Under the pieces are notes generated by a model, which saw only the letters and a list, made by a program, of their open reading frames with translations, searched no databases and was not told the DNA's origin. DNA of 64,000 nucleotides from Ciborinia camelliae (taxonomy: Eukaryota > Ascomycota > Leotiomycetes > Helotiales > Sclerotiniaceae): NCBI GenBank assembly GCA_025890175.1, contig JANPYM010000009.1:2410250-2474249 (forward strand). Reading direction: 5' to 3'. Positions within the stretch are counted from its first letter, which is position 1. Every line of letters begins with the position of its first letter. Below, one piece after another: positions 24,801-35,900 of the stretch. A program made the position numbers and the translations under genes.

Positions 24801-25552
24801 TTCCCAGATGTCAAGGCAGTTTCGAACAATGGAAACAATCGATTAATCAAGGCAGTTGCGAACAATAGAAACAAGCGATTGATGACCTGCAATATTGAGT
24901 CCCGCAACTAGTGCCATTTTCAATTGATGAAAGCGAATTTCAAGAGACGATATAGCAGAGATAACAGCTCTGAAGCGCACTTCCCCTTACTCCTCAACAA
25001 AATTTCTCCGTACATCGATAGACAGAACATTGTCAACCACAAAATAATTATTTTGATAGTCTGATCGGTCAAAGCAGAGTTGGACCTCTCAATGAGGTGT
25101 CGGGATTATTGGAAGAGTGACAGTTTCCCCGAAGTCCAGTCCAACCAGATCCAATCAAGTCTCATGTTTCAAGTCCTGAATCGCATAGTACATGTCCAAA
25201 TCGAAGTCCGGATGAGGTTCCAAATATTTGGCGTGATCGAAATCGAAGAGAGAGAGCCATGACCTAGATATGAAGAAATTGAAATCGACTCACTGATCAA
25301 TTACTCCCCCAAGCCCCTTGTTAGGATCATGATTAAAAGCACAGCCTTGATCCTCATAACGGCAGTGTCCATATATCAAGACATTTCGACATAGTGTATC
25401 CTTTGCGTTTTCTGGTACAACCTCATTAATATACATTTTCTTTTCCTCAGCAATTCCACCCAAGAATGCGCCCAACACATACCACGTCCTTTCGGTCTCG
25501 GAGAACTCGTTGGTCTGCGAAGTTCGGGTTGGTTAAACCTCGTGGCCGCCAT
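21877..25552 (-). CDS. PAN3: PAN3, regulatory subunit of the PAN2-PAN3 poly(A) deadenylase
   Basis: PAN3 recruits the PAN2 nuclease to poly(A)-binding protein and starts mRNA deadenylation in the cytoplasm. Six exons: 25552-25483, 25411-25294, 23864-23639, 23571-23199, 23152-22982, 22931-21877; all junctions keep phase and give 670 residues, normal for the family. Landmarks in order: N-terminal CCCH zinc finger CRNVLIYGHCRYEDQGCAFNH (C-x8-C-x6-C-x3-H, about residues 31-51), PAM2-like motif LNVDSPSFTPS, spacer with NYHFYNPIGPHKEDLLPYQR, pseudokinase (FGYPSWVYKA, YCLRRLEG, DAFTTRQFGDSSLI, NYHPLSKTL), then the C-terminal knob KLGNINERPEYDNDPNWSE and LFRDYVFHPVDEEGRPV. One intron (25293-23865) is 1429 nt, far longer than the other four (46-71 nt). 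Extra exons inside it cannot be excluded, but CCCH to PAM2 joins in phase without them. Confidence 0.95.
23865..25293 (-). other. Unusually long PAN3 intron containing an in-frame ORF
   Basis: The 1429-nt interval between PAN3 exons 2 and 3 has a good donor (GTGAGT) and a proper acceptor (GATAG). From about 24590 the minus strand is open for more than 230 codons in the same frame as exon 3, with an ATG at 24535 (MGVDKTLFSIRLYY) and the stretch SPLKDVTPKKRRAYKQ. I do not recognise the predicted product. It could be chance openness, a remnant of an inserted element, or an alternative 5' exon giving a PAN3 isoform without the zinc finger. Confidence 0.5.
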
Positions 25553-26370
25553 TGTTTTATATCCTATTATAGTTTCTTGCTTCAAAATAAATATAACCTA
25601 TTGGCCGGACCCCAATGACACTATAGGAAGCCTAATGGTAGGATATCACATTAGCTGAGTCCAATTCGATTGTTGAGATGACGTTTGAAATATAATCTGG
25701 AGTCCTCGCAGAAAAATTCAGACGAGTGACGCGTGAAGGGATGAAGATGAAGGGGGTGAATCATGAATGTGCTTTGTCACTCACTTGAATCTGGCTGACA
25801 TTTCCTGAAACCCAATAACACGAAAATGAATCCTTGATTGTGGTTCAATAGGATTGTTTTCCATATAAGAATTATATAAAGAAATATTGCCAATGAATAG
25901 GCAGATCAAATCAATGTGATGCCCAGCACATTCAACGAAAGTTTAGATTGTAGTCGAGGTGGATGAGGCTGAAGATATCAAACAATATATAGTAGAATGA
26001 CGCGGGGTGGTTGTTCTTTGAGGTGGGAAGTTATGCGATCCGATAAAGAGAGTACGGTACCGTAACAAATCATGGAGAAAGATGGTAAAGTGGATCTCAT
26101 TGTTCAGCCTTAGTGGCGTTTGATGTAAATTATCGGAATTTGAAGTTTTTCCGAATCCGATGATGTGTGGCTGTGGCTAGACTAAATTAGACCACCCACA
26201 TTGAACAATCATCATTGCAAGAATAAGAATAAGAATGTTAAAACAATTCACCCATATGATTTGGTCACTCCTAGTTTAAATTTACTTTTCTACTATGCAA
26301 ATATAGGTCAAGGAGATCATCCATCTTTTTGGACAATACCATAAAACACAATACAATCAACAAACAAACA
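25553..26370. promoter_or_regulatory. Shared divergent promoter region of PAN3 and the UBX gene
   Basis: 818 bp separate the two ATGs, which point away from each other. No other gene fits. No specific factor site is claimed; the interval must hold both promoters and 5' leaders. Confidence 0.6.
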
Positions 26371-27929
26371 ATGTCGACTCCAGATACCGATTCAAGCCAG
26401 CTGTCTGAATCGCAGCAGGCAGCTTTACAACAATTACTTGCTGTCACTGGTCAGGAAGTTGATCAAGCTCTACCTTTACTGCAGAGATCACAATGGAGTG
26501 TTGAGGTAAGAACTTGAGTCCTGCTTTCCAATGGATCGGTGCTCGTATTAACTCATAATAGATAGCAATCGCAAAGTTCTTCGATGGAGAAGATGAATCC
26601 TTAACGTCAGCGGGGCTCGCAGCTCAGAATTTTCCACCTCCGCGAGTTTCAAGACAAGAAAACCTTCAATATAGTCTCCTTAACGAGTCCTCGAATCGAT
26701 CGAGAGCGCGGAATATGGACTCGGCTCCAAGAATCGTTCCTCAACCAGAGAATCAAATAATTCGACGACCACACTTTATTTTCGCTCTACTATTCATGCC
26801 ATTCAGCCTACTTTATAGGATCTTCTCTGTAGCATATAGACCTTTCTCATTTTTATTCCCTTTCCTACCAAGGTTTGCACCTACAGGCGCATCGAATACA
26901 ATGGGACGGAGATCACTTAAACCGAGAGATGCTGCAACACGTACAAAGCGCGAATTCGAGGAAGAATATGGACCAAGTAATTTACCATTCTTTGATGGGG
27001 GTTATGCTCAAGCCTTGGATCTTGCAAAGAAAGATCTAAAATTCCTTATTGTTCATCTGATGTCTCCGGAACATGATGATACATCTGATTTCATCCACCA
27101 AACCTTACTTTCCGAACAAGTCACCACGTTCCTTGGTGATTCAACCAACAACATAATATTCTGGGTTGGGGATGTACGCGATTCAGAAGCATATCAAGTC
27201 TCTTCTGCTTTACGATGTACCAAATTTCCATTTACAGCCTTAATTACCCATACACCCGATCAAGGAGCTACATCAATGTCAGTTATTGCGAGAATATCTG
27301 GACAAGAAGCACCTGATGCATTCGTTACAAAATTACAAAGCGCGATAGGACAACATTCCGAGAAATTAGCCGCAGTTCGTGCGCAACGTTCCGCACAAAA
27401 TTTTGAGCGTACATTAAGAGAAGAGCAAGATTCTGCCTACGAACAATCTTTAGCACAAGATAGAGAGCGTGCTAGACAGAGAAGAGAAGCAGAAGCCATA
27501 GCTGCGGCGGAAGAAAAGAGGATTAAGGATGAAGAAGAAGCGGCTGCTAAAGTAGCAGAAAATCGAAAGTATTGGAAACAATGGCGAGTGCAAACCATCA
27601 TACCAGAACCTGAGCCGGGAATCAATGTCGTTCGAGTTGCATTAAGAATGCCAGAAGGTGCTAGGATCACGCGACGGTTCGAAGCCAATTCCGAAATTGA
27701 AGAACTTTATGCATTCGTGGAATGTTATGATTTACTTCAAGATGGTAAGGAATATAGTCGGCAAAAACCGGAAGGTTACGAACACACATATCATTTCAGA
27801 CTCGTTCAAAGTATACCCAGAGCCGTATATGCAATTGGAGAAGGGGGGACGATCGGCGAGAGAGTTGGCAAGAGTGCAAACTTGATCGTCGAATCTATTG
27901 TTGATGATGATGATGATGATGATGAATAA
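26371..27929 (+). CDS. UBA-UAS-UBX protein, FAF2/UBXD8-type Cdc48 adaptor
   Basis: Likely membrane-anchored adaptor that recruits Cdc48/p97 to ubiquitinated substrates, as FAF2/UBXD8 and its yeast relatives do in ER-associated degradation and lipid-droplet control. Two exons, 26371-26505 and 26562-27929 (intron 56 nt, phase 0), 500 residues. Domains in order: UBA-like N-terminus (QQLLAVTGQEVDQALPLL, completed across the splice by SVEIAIAKFFDGE), a hydrophobic hairpin around residues 114-150 (FIFALLFMPFSLLYRIF), UAS thioredoxin-like domain from about residue 185 (FFDGGYAQALDLAKKDLK; FLGDSTNNIIFWVGDV), a charged coiled coil (about 340-395), and a C-terminal UBX domain (VVRVALRMPEGARITRRF). It ends in an acidic DDDDDDDE run. 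The hairpin favours FAF2 rather than soluble FAF1 relatives. Confidence 0.92.
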
Positions 27930-28458
27930 AAGTCAGGTGTTTATTTACCTTGTCTACCCTACTAGAGGTAGTTGATAGTAGTATGGTATGGTATGGTATG
28001 GTATGGTATATCATATCCTGGGCGTTTGGATCGGCTGTTCTTCTTCTCTTTTTATATTTATATTTATAGCTGGAGTAGCATGAACGAACGCATCACTGCG
28101 AGGGAGGCCATAGACTCTTTATCAAATAAAAAACAAAAATTCACATATCTCCTAATCGAGAATTAATAATCAATGACTTCTTTTTTGTATCTTTCTGTAT
28201 CTGTTGTCTTTCTCATTCTTTCTTACATTCCAAATATAATATAATATAATACAATATAATATAATATTAAATATTAAAAAAACATATAAATATTCTGTCT
28301 AAATTCACTATAATATACAATCCCATACTACTACTATACAATCCACTATATCTCTATCTCTAACATACATATTTTAAAACACTGAATTAATTAAGCAACA
28401 ACTAGAAATGTATAAAGCTGATTATATATATTATTAATTGTTTAAATTTATAGGGCTT

Positions 28459-28580
28459 TACAAGCTACACAGTACGAACGATAAGGGAGGTTGTGAAGAG
28501 CCGTAGCCAATAATAATAGCCAAGTTTATAACAAAGGCTATTATTATTGGTCGGCCCGAGCGGCCGTACTTAAGCTTGTA
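28459..28580. repeat. Nested palindromic element, about 122 bp
   Basis: Outer arms TACAAGCT (28459-28466) and AGCTTGTA (28573-28580) enclose a perfect 15-bp inverted repeat, CCAATAATAATAGCC (28507-28521) with GGCTATTATTATTGG (28536-28550), loop 14 nt. A GC-rich CGGCCCGAGCGGCCG follows the inner arm. It resembles a small fold-back or MITE-like element; no target duplication is evident. Confidence 0.55.
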
Positions 28581-28767
28581 TATCTATAGTTTAACTCTAT
28601 ATACAATATACAATACACTTACTTTCTAACAAATACAAACAACCTACAACCAGCTTATTCTCTATAGCTTATTAAATACTTATAATCAAAAAAAAAATTA
28701 AAAAATCTAAGCTCCGTAATACAACAACAGTAATCTATCCCTTAAGCCAGAGGTAAGAGGAAATCGC

Positions 28768-28918
28768 TTTTACTTTTCCTTTCTTTCTCTTCCTCTTTCT
28801 CTTCTTTTCCTTTCTCTCTTTCCCCCTCTTTCTTTTCCCCCCTCTCTCTCTCCCTCTTTCTCTTCTTTTCCTTTCTCTTTCTCTCTCTCTCTTTCTCTTC
28901 CTCTCCTCTCGCTTCAAG
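28768..28918. repeat. Polypyrimidine tract
   Basis: About 150 nt almost purely C and T on the plus strand (TTTCTCTT and CCCTCTTTC blocks). The complementary strand encodes only an Arg/Lys/Glu low-complexity frame, which I do not take as a gene. Confidence 0.9.
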
Positions 28919-29337
28919 TTCTAGCGGCAGAGCAACCCCTTAGACTTTAATAATATAATATTTTATAATATTTTATTTTCTATAGATATTATTTAAAAAT
29001 TAAAATACCTTCAAGTTATATCTCTTAATATATATTCAAGTTGAAATCACTATACCTACTATACCTACTATACCTACTATACCTACTATACTTCCTATAT
29101 ATCTACTATACTATACCTATAATAATATTATAATCAATTAATCAATTAATCAATCCAAAACTATATAGTATATCGATAAATCACAAACCCATATTTCTTG
29201 ATCCCTAATACGAATACGATATAGTTAACTATCTAGTATATAACTATATTCTAAAGTATTATATACCTAGGTATTATTGGACTATGTGACTAAAACCCAT
29301 GTGCTCTAATTGTCTAATAGAATGCATATTCATTTAT

Positions 29338-29500
29338 ACCTCATACCTCATACCTCATACCTCATACCTCATACCTTTAATCTCAAACCTTATACCTCAT
29401 ACCTTATACCTCAAACCTCACACAACACAAACACTCACAAGCACAAGCACAAGCACAAGCACAAACACAAGCACAAACACAAGCACAAGCACAAACAAAG
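29338..29500. repeat. Two adjacent tandem repeats (CATACCTCATAC, then CACAAG)
   Basis: 29338-29420 holds 9-bp CTCATACCT units with some TTATACCT or CAAACCT variants. 29431-29500 holds 6-bp CACAAG or CACAAA units. Open frames here are products of the repeat. Confidence 0.9.
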
Positions 29501-30055
29501 ATGAGATAAGATGAGATGAGATGTCAATGACATTGCTACAAAGTAATAAGATAAGGTAGGTAAGGTAAGGTAAGATACCCGATACCCAAGTACCCAAGTA
29601 CCCAGGCACGGTACGGCACGGTACGTGCACATGACAATCTAGAAGACGAGATCCTCCTCCCCTCCATTCCCTCATCTCCTCTTACCCCCCTTCTCCCATT
29701 CCCTCTTCCCCTCTTTCCCTCTTACCCCCTTTCCCCCTTTCCATCTTTCCCTCTTTCCCTCATTCTCCCCAAAATCCATCATCATTATTAGCTCCTCCAT
29801 ATTGTTGTCATATATCCGTCCGTCCGTCCATCCATCCATCATTCCATCAATCCATCCGTTCAGTTTCGTGATAGTATCATGTCAATCATACCATACATAT
29901 CCATAATCAATCCACTAAAAAAAAGCCTCCACCAACCATTGCCCACCCAACCTATTGTTTAACCAATGAGAGAGTACTCAAAATGAAGTCCCTTTTTCAT
30001 TAAAAGTCCCTCATCGATTATCATACCATGTAAAAAATGGAAACAATGAAAACAT

Positions 30056-32986
30056 TTAAGCTGTAGTTTCGGTTTCGGGTTCAATCTTAGCTTCAGCCTC
30101 AGCTGCGGCGGCTGCTGCTGCCACGGCTGCTGCTGACTTCTTCTTCTTCTTCTTCTTAGACTTTGATGGGGAACCACCTGTTGATGATGGGGATGATGAG
30201 GTTGTTGGTGATACTGGTGATGTTGGTGATGTTGGTGACGTTGGTGAATCGGGTGATCTTAAATCAATTGGTGACTTTAAATCAAGAACTTTAACATTCT
30301 GCTTGATTTGACCAAGTCCCTTTTCATTCAAAAAGACACCTTCTTGAGCAATCAACTCAACCTTGGTCAAAACCTCCTTGGTATCAAACTTCTCAGTTGT
30401 AGTCTTAATCTCAGTCAAAACACCATCTTGAGCAGAGATGCTCGTGATGATTTCCTTGACGGAAGATTCAAGACCGGAGATATCGGTTTCCTTGAAAGAT
30501 GGAGGGGGGATGGATTTAATTTCGTCAACGGTTGTCTTGACGGAAGCGATGGAAGATTCAATATTGGTAAGATCAACCTTTTCTGGTGAAGATGAAGCCT
30601 TAACTTCTTCAATGGTGGCCTTAATTTCAGAGATGGATGACTCAATTGAGCTGAGATCAATCTTCTCTGGTGCTGGGGTAGCTTTGATTTCATCAACGGT
30701 AGTCTTTACAGCAGCGATGGATGATTCAATGTTGGTTAAATCAACAGCCTCGTGAGATGGAGCTGGGGTAGCCTTAATTTCATCGACTGTAGTTTTAACA
30801 GCTGCGATGGAAGATTCGATGTTGGAAAGGTCAACGGAATTCTGCTCTGGGGCTGGAGTGGCCTTAATTTCATCGATAGTAACCTTGATGGCAGCAATTG
30901 ATGATTCAATGCTGGAAAGGTCAACGGCATTTTGCTCTGGGGCTGGAGTGGCTTTGATCTCATCGACAGTGCTCTTAATTGAAGCAATGGATGATTCAAT
31001 GCTGGAAAGATCAGTAGCTTCGTGAGTTGGGGCTGGAGTGGCCTTAATTTCATCAATAGTAACCTTGATGGCAGCAATTGATGATTCAATGTTGGAGAGA
31101 TCAGTAACTTCGTGAGCTGGGGCGGGAGTAGCCTTGATCTCATCGACAGTACTCTTAACAGACGCAATGGATGCCTCAATTACACTCAAATCAACCTTTT
31201 CAGCAACTGGTGCTTCCTTGGCATTAATTTCCTTAACAGTTGACTTGACAGACTCAATGGAAGACTCAATCTTGCTCAAATCAACAGATTCTGAAACTGG
31301 TGATTCCTTGGCCTTGATCTCATCAACAGTGGTCTTGACTGAAGCAATGGATGCTTCGATAATGCTCAAATCAATCTTCTCGGCAACTGGGAATTCCTTA
31401 GTCTTGATCTCATCAACAGTGCTTTGAACTGAAGCAATTGATGCCTCGATAGCGCTCAAATCAACCTTTTCGGTAGCGGGTGCCTCCTTGGTCTTAATTT
31501 CCTCGACGGTTGCTTTGATAGATTCAATAGAAGATTCAACATTGCTCAAGTCAACCTTCTCAGCAGCTGGTGCCTCCTTGGCCTTGATTTCCTCAACAAT
31601 CGTCTTGATCTCGTTAACAGAGCTCTCAATGGCGGAGAGGTCAGTCTTTTCTGGTGCTGGAATTGACTTGATCTCATTGAGAGTACCGGAGTGGGATTCG
31701 AGAGCTGCCTTGATTTCAGCAACGGAGGATTCGAGAGCGGAGAGGTCGACTGGTGCAGGGGTGGAAGCCTTGATCTCCTCAAGAGTGCTCTTGTGGGACT
31801 CGAGAGTAGAGGTGATGGGAGAGAAATCAACTTCCTTAGGAGCGGCACCGGTAGAAGTCTTGATATCCTCGAGAGTAGCAATGATGTCCTTGACGGAAGA
31901 TTCCAATCCAGAGATGTCAGTTGGTTCAGGAGTAGCAGCTGGTGTAGAGGTAGATTCCTTGATGGCAGCAACGTTAGAAGCAACTTCCTTGAGTTGAGCA
32001 TCAATTGGAGAAAGGTCGATGGTTTCATGAGCTGGAGCAGGTGTAGACTTAATCTCATTAACGGCAATAGAGATTTCCTTGACGGATGCCTCCAATCCAG
32101 AAATATCAGTTTTCTCGACGACAGCAGCTGGAGTTGAAACAGTTTCCTTCACTTCACCCAAGGTAGAGATGATCTCCTTGACGGATGATTCAAGACCAGA
32201 AATATCGACGGTAGAAGGTGCGGGTGCAGACTTGATCTCATCAATGGAAGCAGCAATATCCTTGATAGAAGCCTCAAGACCAGAAACATCAGTTGGGGTA
32301 GAAGCAGGAGCGGGAGTAGCGGACTTGATTTCATTCAAAGCAGCAGCGTGGGAAGCATGAGACTCGTTGGAGGCGGTAACAGCAGAGAGGATATCCTTAG
32401 AAGTGGCACTTGAGTCAGATTCCTTGATGGCGGCAACATCACTCTTGATGATAGCAAGGTCGGATGTGATGGTGTTCAATGCCTCCTCATACGTAGCACT
32501 CTTGAGAGCAGCAAGCTCTGTAGCAATTCCATCCAACTTTGTAGTGTGTGCATCCAAAACCGAGGTATCTTGGGAAGAAGATTTCTCACCCAACCCCTCC
32601 AACGAAGATGTGATCTTAGCAATAGCTTCTTCGATGGCAGCTAACTTGATTGCAGTCTCGGCCTTGGTGTTATCGATTCGTTGACCAAGGTCAGATGCGA
32701 CAGCATCAATGCCGAGGGAAACATTTTGAATGGCAGGATTGATCGAGGATTCGAGGGTGGGTTTAATCTGCGAGATCAAAGAAGCAACGATGGCGTTGGT
32801 AAAAGCCTCGGTACTCAAGGTTTTCTTCACAGCTTCCTCGATGGCGTGTTCCACGACTTCCTTATCCCTCGCCTCTCGTTCGGCGGAAGCTTGTGAGTTA
32901 TCAGAGGAGGTGGAAGTGGTTGTGCGAGAGAGAGGGCCTTCAATAGCCTTGGGGGAATTGGTACGACCTAACAGACGTCCGAACAT
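30056..32986 (-). CDS. Large helical-repeat protein with about 21 copies of a ~30-residue unit
   Basis: Uninterrupted frame of 976 residues from the ATG at 32984-32986 (MFGRLLGRTNSPKAIEG); an upstream in-frame ATG at 33040 would add 18 residues but is less convincing. After a charged N-terminal helical region (about residues 50-230), residues ~232-866 are tandem units of roughly DLSxIESSIAxVKxTVDEIK followed by a hinge such as ATPAPxHEAV. I count about 21 units of 27-35 residues, the most alike ones in the C-terminal half. Each reads as an amphipathic helix plus a Pro/Ala linker. The C-terminus has SPTSPTSPTSPVSP, a KSKKKKKKKS basic cluster and an Ala-rich tail ending in acidic residues. There is no signal peptide or membrane segment. 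I do not recognise a named family; a cytoskeletal, scaffold or organelle-associated coiled-coil role is a guess. Confidence 0.85.
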   Translation of the reverse strand: MFGRLLGRTNSPKAIEGPLSRTTTSTSSDNSQASAEREARDKEVVEHAIEEAVKKTLSTEAFTNAIVASLISQIKPTLESSINPAIQNVSLGIDAVASDLGQRIDNTKAETAIKLAAIEEAIAKITSSLEGLGEKSSSQDTSVLDAHTTKLDGIATELAALKSATYEEALNTITSDLAIIKSDVAAIKESDSSATSKDILSAVTASNESHASHAAALNEIKSATPAPASTPTDVSGLEASIKDIAASIDEIKSAPAPSTVDISGLESSVKEIISTLGEVKETVSTPAAVVEKTDISGLEASVKEISIAVNEIKSTPAPAHETIDLSPIDAQLKEVASNVAAIKESTSTPAATPEPTDISGLESSVKDIIATLEDIKTSTGAAPKEVDFSPITSTLESHKSTLEEIKASTPAPVDLSALESSVAEIKAALESHSGTLNEIKSIPAPEKTDLSAIESSVNEIKTIVEEIKAKEAPAAEKVDLSNVESSIESIKATVEEIKTKEAPATEKVDLSAIEASIASVQSTVDEIKTKEFPVAEKIDLSIIEASIASVKTTVDEIKAKESPVSESVDLSKIESSIESVKSTVKEINAKEAPVAEKVDLSVIEASIASVKSTVDEIKATPAPAHEVTDLSNIESSIAAIKVTIDEIKATPAPTHEATDLSSIESSIASIKSTVDEIKATPAPEQNAVDLSSIESSIAAIKVTIDEIKATPAPEQNSVDLSNIESSIAAVKTTVDEIKATPAPSHEAVDLTNIESSIAAVKTTVDEIKATPAPEKIDLSSIESSISEIKATIEEVKASSSPEKVDLTNIESSIASVKTTVDEIKSIPPPSFKETDISGLESSVKEIITSISAQDGVLTEIKTTTEKFDTKEVLTKVELIAQEGVFLNEKGLGQIKQNVKVLDLKSPIDLRSPDSPTSPTSPTSPVSPTTSSSPSSTGGSPSKSKKKKKKKSAAAVAAAAAAAEAEAKIEPETETTA

Positions 32987-35900
32987 GGTGGGATTGAGAA
33001 CTGCGTATGGTAGGTAAGAAATGTATCGAAAAAGAGACATCCGGGAGAACCTGGATGTTTACTTTCTCTCTTTCTACTCACTTTCCTTCTTGTGTGATGG
33101 CAACACAACACAAGAAAAAAAGAGGAGATGGGAGGGAGGGACTTGCACCGTTGCCGATGAAAAAAAATCAGAAGACTGAAATGGGGAAAGGTAATTTGGG
33201 AAATCGATGGTAAGCTCCTCTTTCCAAATTTCCAATTGTGTGTGACAGTGTGGGAGATCAATTTGATGGGACAAATGATGAGCGAGGAAAAAGACCAGGT
33301 GGGAAATTTAAGGTGGGTTGGATGGAGGAGGGAGGAGGGGACGAAGATATGAATTGATGGATTTTGATGTGAAAAAATGAAGATTATGAAGATTGTGAAG
33401 ATTTTATGGATTTTATGGATTTTATGTTGGATAGATATGGTAGATGTTGATATTTTAACATTTTACATTTTACATCCACTTTATGTAATTTACTCACACA
33501 CAATCGTGGCCGTATTAAGGACATACCTATTTATTTATTAATCATTCAATTATATACCGTATTAAGATTGAAGAAATATACGACCGGTAGGGAATGACCA
33601 AGAGTGAATGTATCTCCTACTCAATACGGTACAAAGTGGAAGGAAGGGAGGTGAGGTGAGTCTTCAATTATATGGGAATTTGAACGGGAAGACTTTTTTT
33701 CTTATTTTTTTTTTCTTCTCAAAATGAGGGTATCGTGACTTGTGAGGGGTCCAGGGAGGAGGCACAGTAAACAATCTACACTAGTCTAGTCTATCTTAAG
33801 TTAGTCTAGTCTACCGTAGTCACCGACGGGCCGTTGCTCGTTGCTGCCATCCAGTGTTTATTAGTAGGTAAGACCTTGTAAGGCAAAGACTCTAAAGCGA
33901 TACCCTGGTCATTTTAAAGAATTTGTTGTCATCGCCCGCATCTATTATTATTTATTTATTACCGGTATACCGTACATATTTCCCATGAATGATTTTCATC
34001 AATGGCTTCAAATCGTACTGTACTGTACTGGACATGGAAATTCAATTTCTATATTCATGATATCAATTGATAGATATAATTCAAGATACATACTTAAGGT
34101 CGAGGTAATTGATATAACCGTACCGTACCTACCGTACCGTAACATCTCACAGCTGAAAAATAAAAATATTTCAACCCAGGAATTTCCAATTCTCCAATAA
34201 AAATCGTGCCCGCATCAAATCAAGATAGCGAATTGAGACATAACATAGGCTGGCTGTTGACGTGCTAGCCCCAAAAGTTATGTGTGTAGGTATGTGTATG
34301 AAAGTCTCGTGAACTTTTATGAATAGAAAGTTCAAGAAAATGATGGACCGACCGACCCTCGCCACGATGGATGGATCTTCAGACCCCACCACCCAATTCC
34401 ATTCTCCTATCATCGGTGAACAGTTGTCTCGACAACTTATTGGGACTACGGTACACGCTGTGAGTGGCGGAAACCTCACAATAGGTATGTAATGTGAATC
34501 GGTGATGTATGTATGTACGGAGTATGTACCTATCTGTACCACTCCATAGAATCCATCGAAGAGAAGAGAAGAGAAGATGGCGAACCATGGGTCGAATCCC
34601 TTCCAATCATTGGAAGTGTCACTCTTCTGGAACTGGGAAGGGAAGGGAAGGGAGAGTCAGTCCTCCATGATCTCCGAAAGCAGGTACGCTTCCGTACACA
34701 GAATCAACAGCAATGTCGTGGCCATCGTCACGCATTAACGTCGTGATCTCCCTCCCTCCCTCCTTCTGATTGGACGTGTGATGGTTGACACTAGAACGGG
34801 GCAATCCATTCCATGGACGATCCTGATTCTACCGCCATAAGCGAAACTAGTCTTTCAATAGTGTGGAAAATATATAGGTCAAGGTTGAAGATTCAAGGTT
34901 CGTTGATGTGCGAGCGCGATGAAGATCGACGGCTGAACGAAAAGTTTCGAGATGTGCATTCTTATGAGCTGTAGGTTAGATATTACTATGCATATCATCG
35001 GATGAATGCCCATCGTTGCTGTTTTCTTACCTGTAAGTTATCATTCATATCATTCTTCGCGACACACCATACGGTTCCGCTGATATCTCCCAAAGACAGC
35101 GGTGAAGCTGTACTCATTTTCTTGCAACGATGGCATCATGTCACACTACATCATCTGGCCAGGTAACTAACTGATAGATCCTATCATTTCGAGTATCTAT
35201 CTGGTGAAACCCTTCCGAGATATCAAATGCCCCAATTTATCTATCATCTTGCTCTACAGATATATGTAGAAAAAAACGTCGGGTATCTCAATAACTGAAT
35301 GTATATATTCGATTTATACGTCAAATTTACCACCGGGCTCCCTTGACGAGTTCCGAATCCGCCAAAACATTCTCTGTCTGTCTGTCTTTCCTTCCCTCCT
35401 TATTAGTTCCGGGGAATGGCTCGTATCAGTTAGATATCGAGCCACTGTCTTGATCCTACATACATACTCGTTAGACCAAACCACTTACCGCTGTCTCATA
35501 TCTCAGTCTATGTTATGTTTGCGATTGCAAAGCTGCAAAGTTGCAAAGGCCATATGATACGAATCGGAAAATATTTCTTCAATTATGGAGTATGCATATC
35601 GAGATATCAACCATCTATGATGGCTATGAGTGTGACGTTACGTTGGGTCGGTTGAATTGAGAGGAATATCTATCTATAGTATCCTCCCATCCATCGAAGG
35701 GGTCATATTACGGTGACCGCTATATACTTACTATACTCGGAGTCATCCTCGACGTGCAAATTCTAGATTTCTTCTCGATAATTTTCACCACCTATATCTA
35801 AACATTCAGTGGAATTCAAATTCAAATTCAAATTCAATATCGTATTAAATTTCTTCCACATGAAATCAAGTCTTGTCCAGTCAACTTGGCCAACTTGGCC

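Larger units (their letters stand above)
27930..30055. other. AT-rich and repeat-rich spacer between convergent genes
   Basis: No gene supported. Contents: GGTAT repeats at about 27982-28010, a palindromic element (28459-28580), a ~150-nt polypyrimidine tract (28768-28918), CTATACCTA repeats (about 29050-29095), and CATACCT and CACAAG repeats (29338-29500). The UBX gene and the repeat-protein gene both end towards it. Confidence 0.7.

Noticed and set aside
28735..28917. Arg/Lys/Glu-rich 60-codon frame
   Set aside because: It is the complement of a simple polypyrimidine tract.
29310..29675. Thr/Ser/Lys/His-rich and Leu/Cys/Val-rich frames
   Set aside because: Generated by CACAAG and CATACCT tandem repeats.
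30308..33017. Many long plus- and minus-strand frames over the repeat protein
   Set aside because: They result from the 90-bp periodic DNA of the repeat gene; the 976-residue frame is the only one with sensible composition and an uninterrupted length.
34560..34620. tRNA-like GGTCGAATCCC word
   Set aside because: No acceptor stem, D-arm or anticodon arm can be drawn around it.
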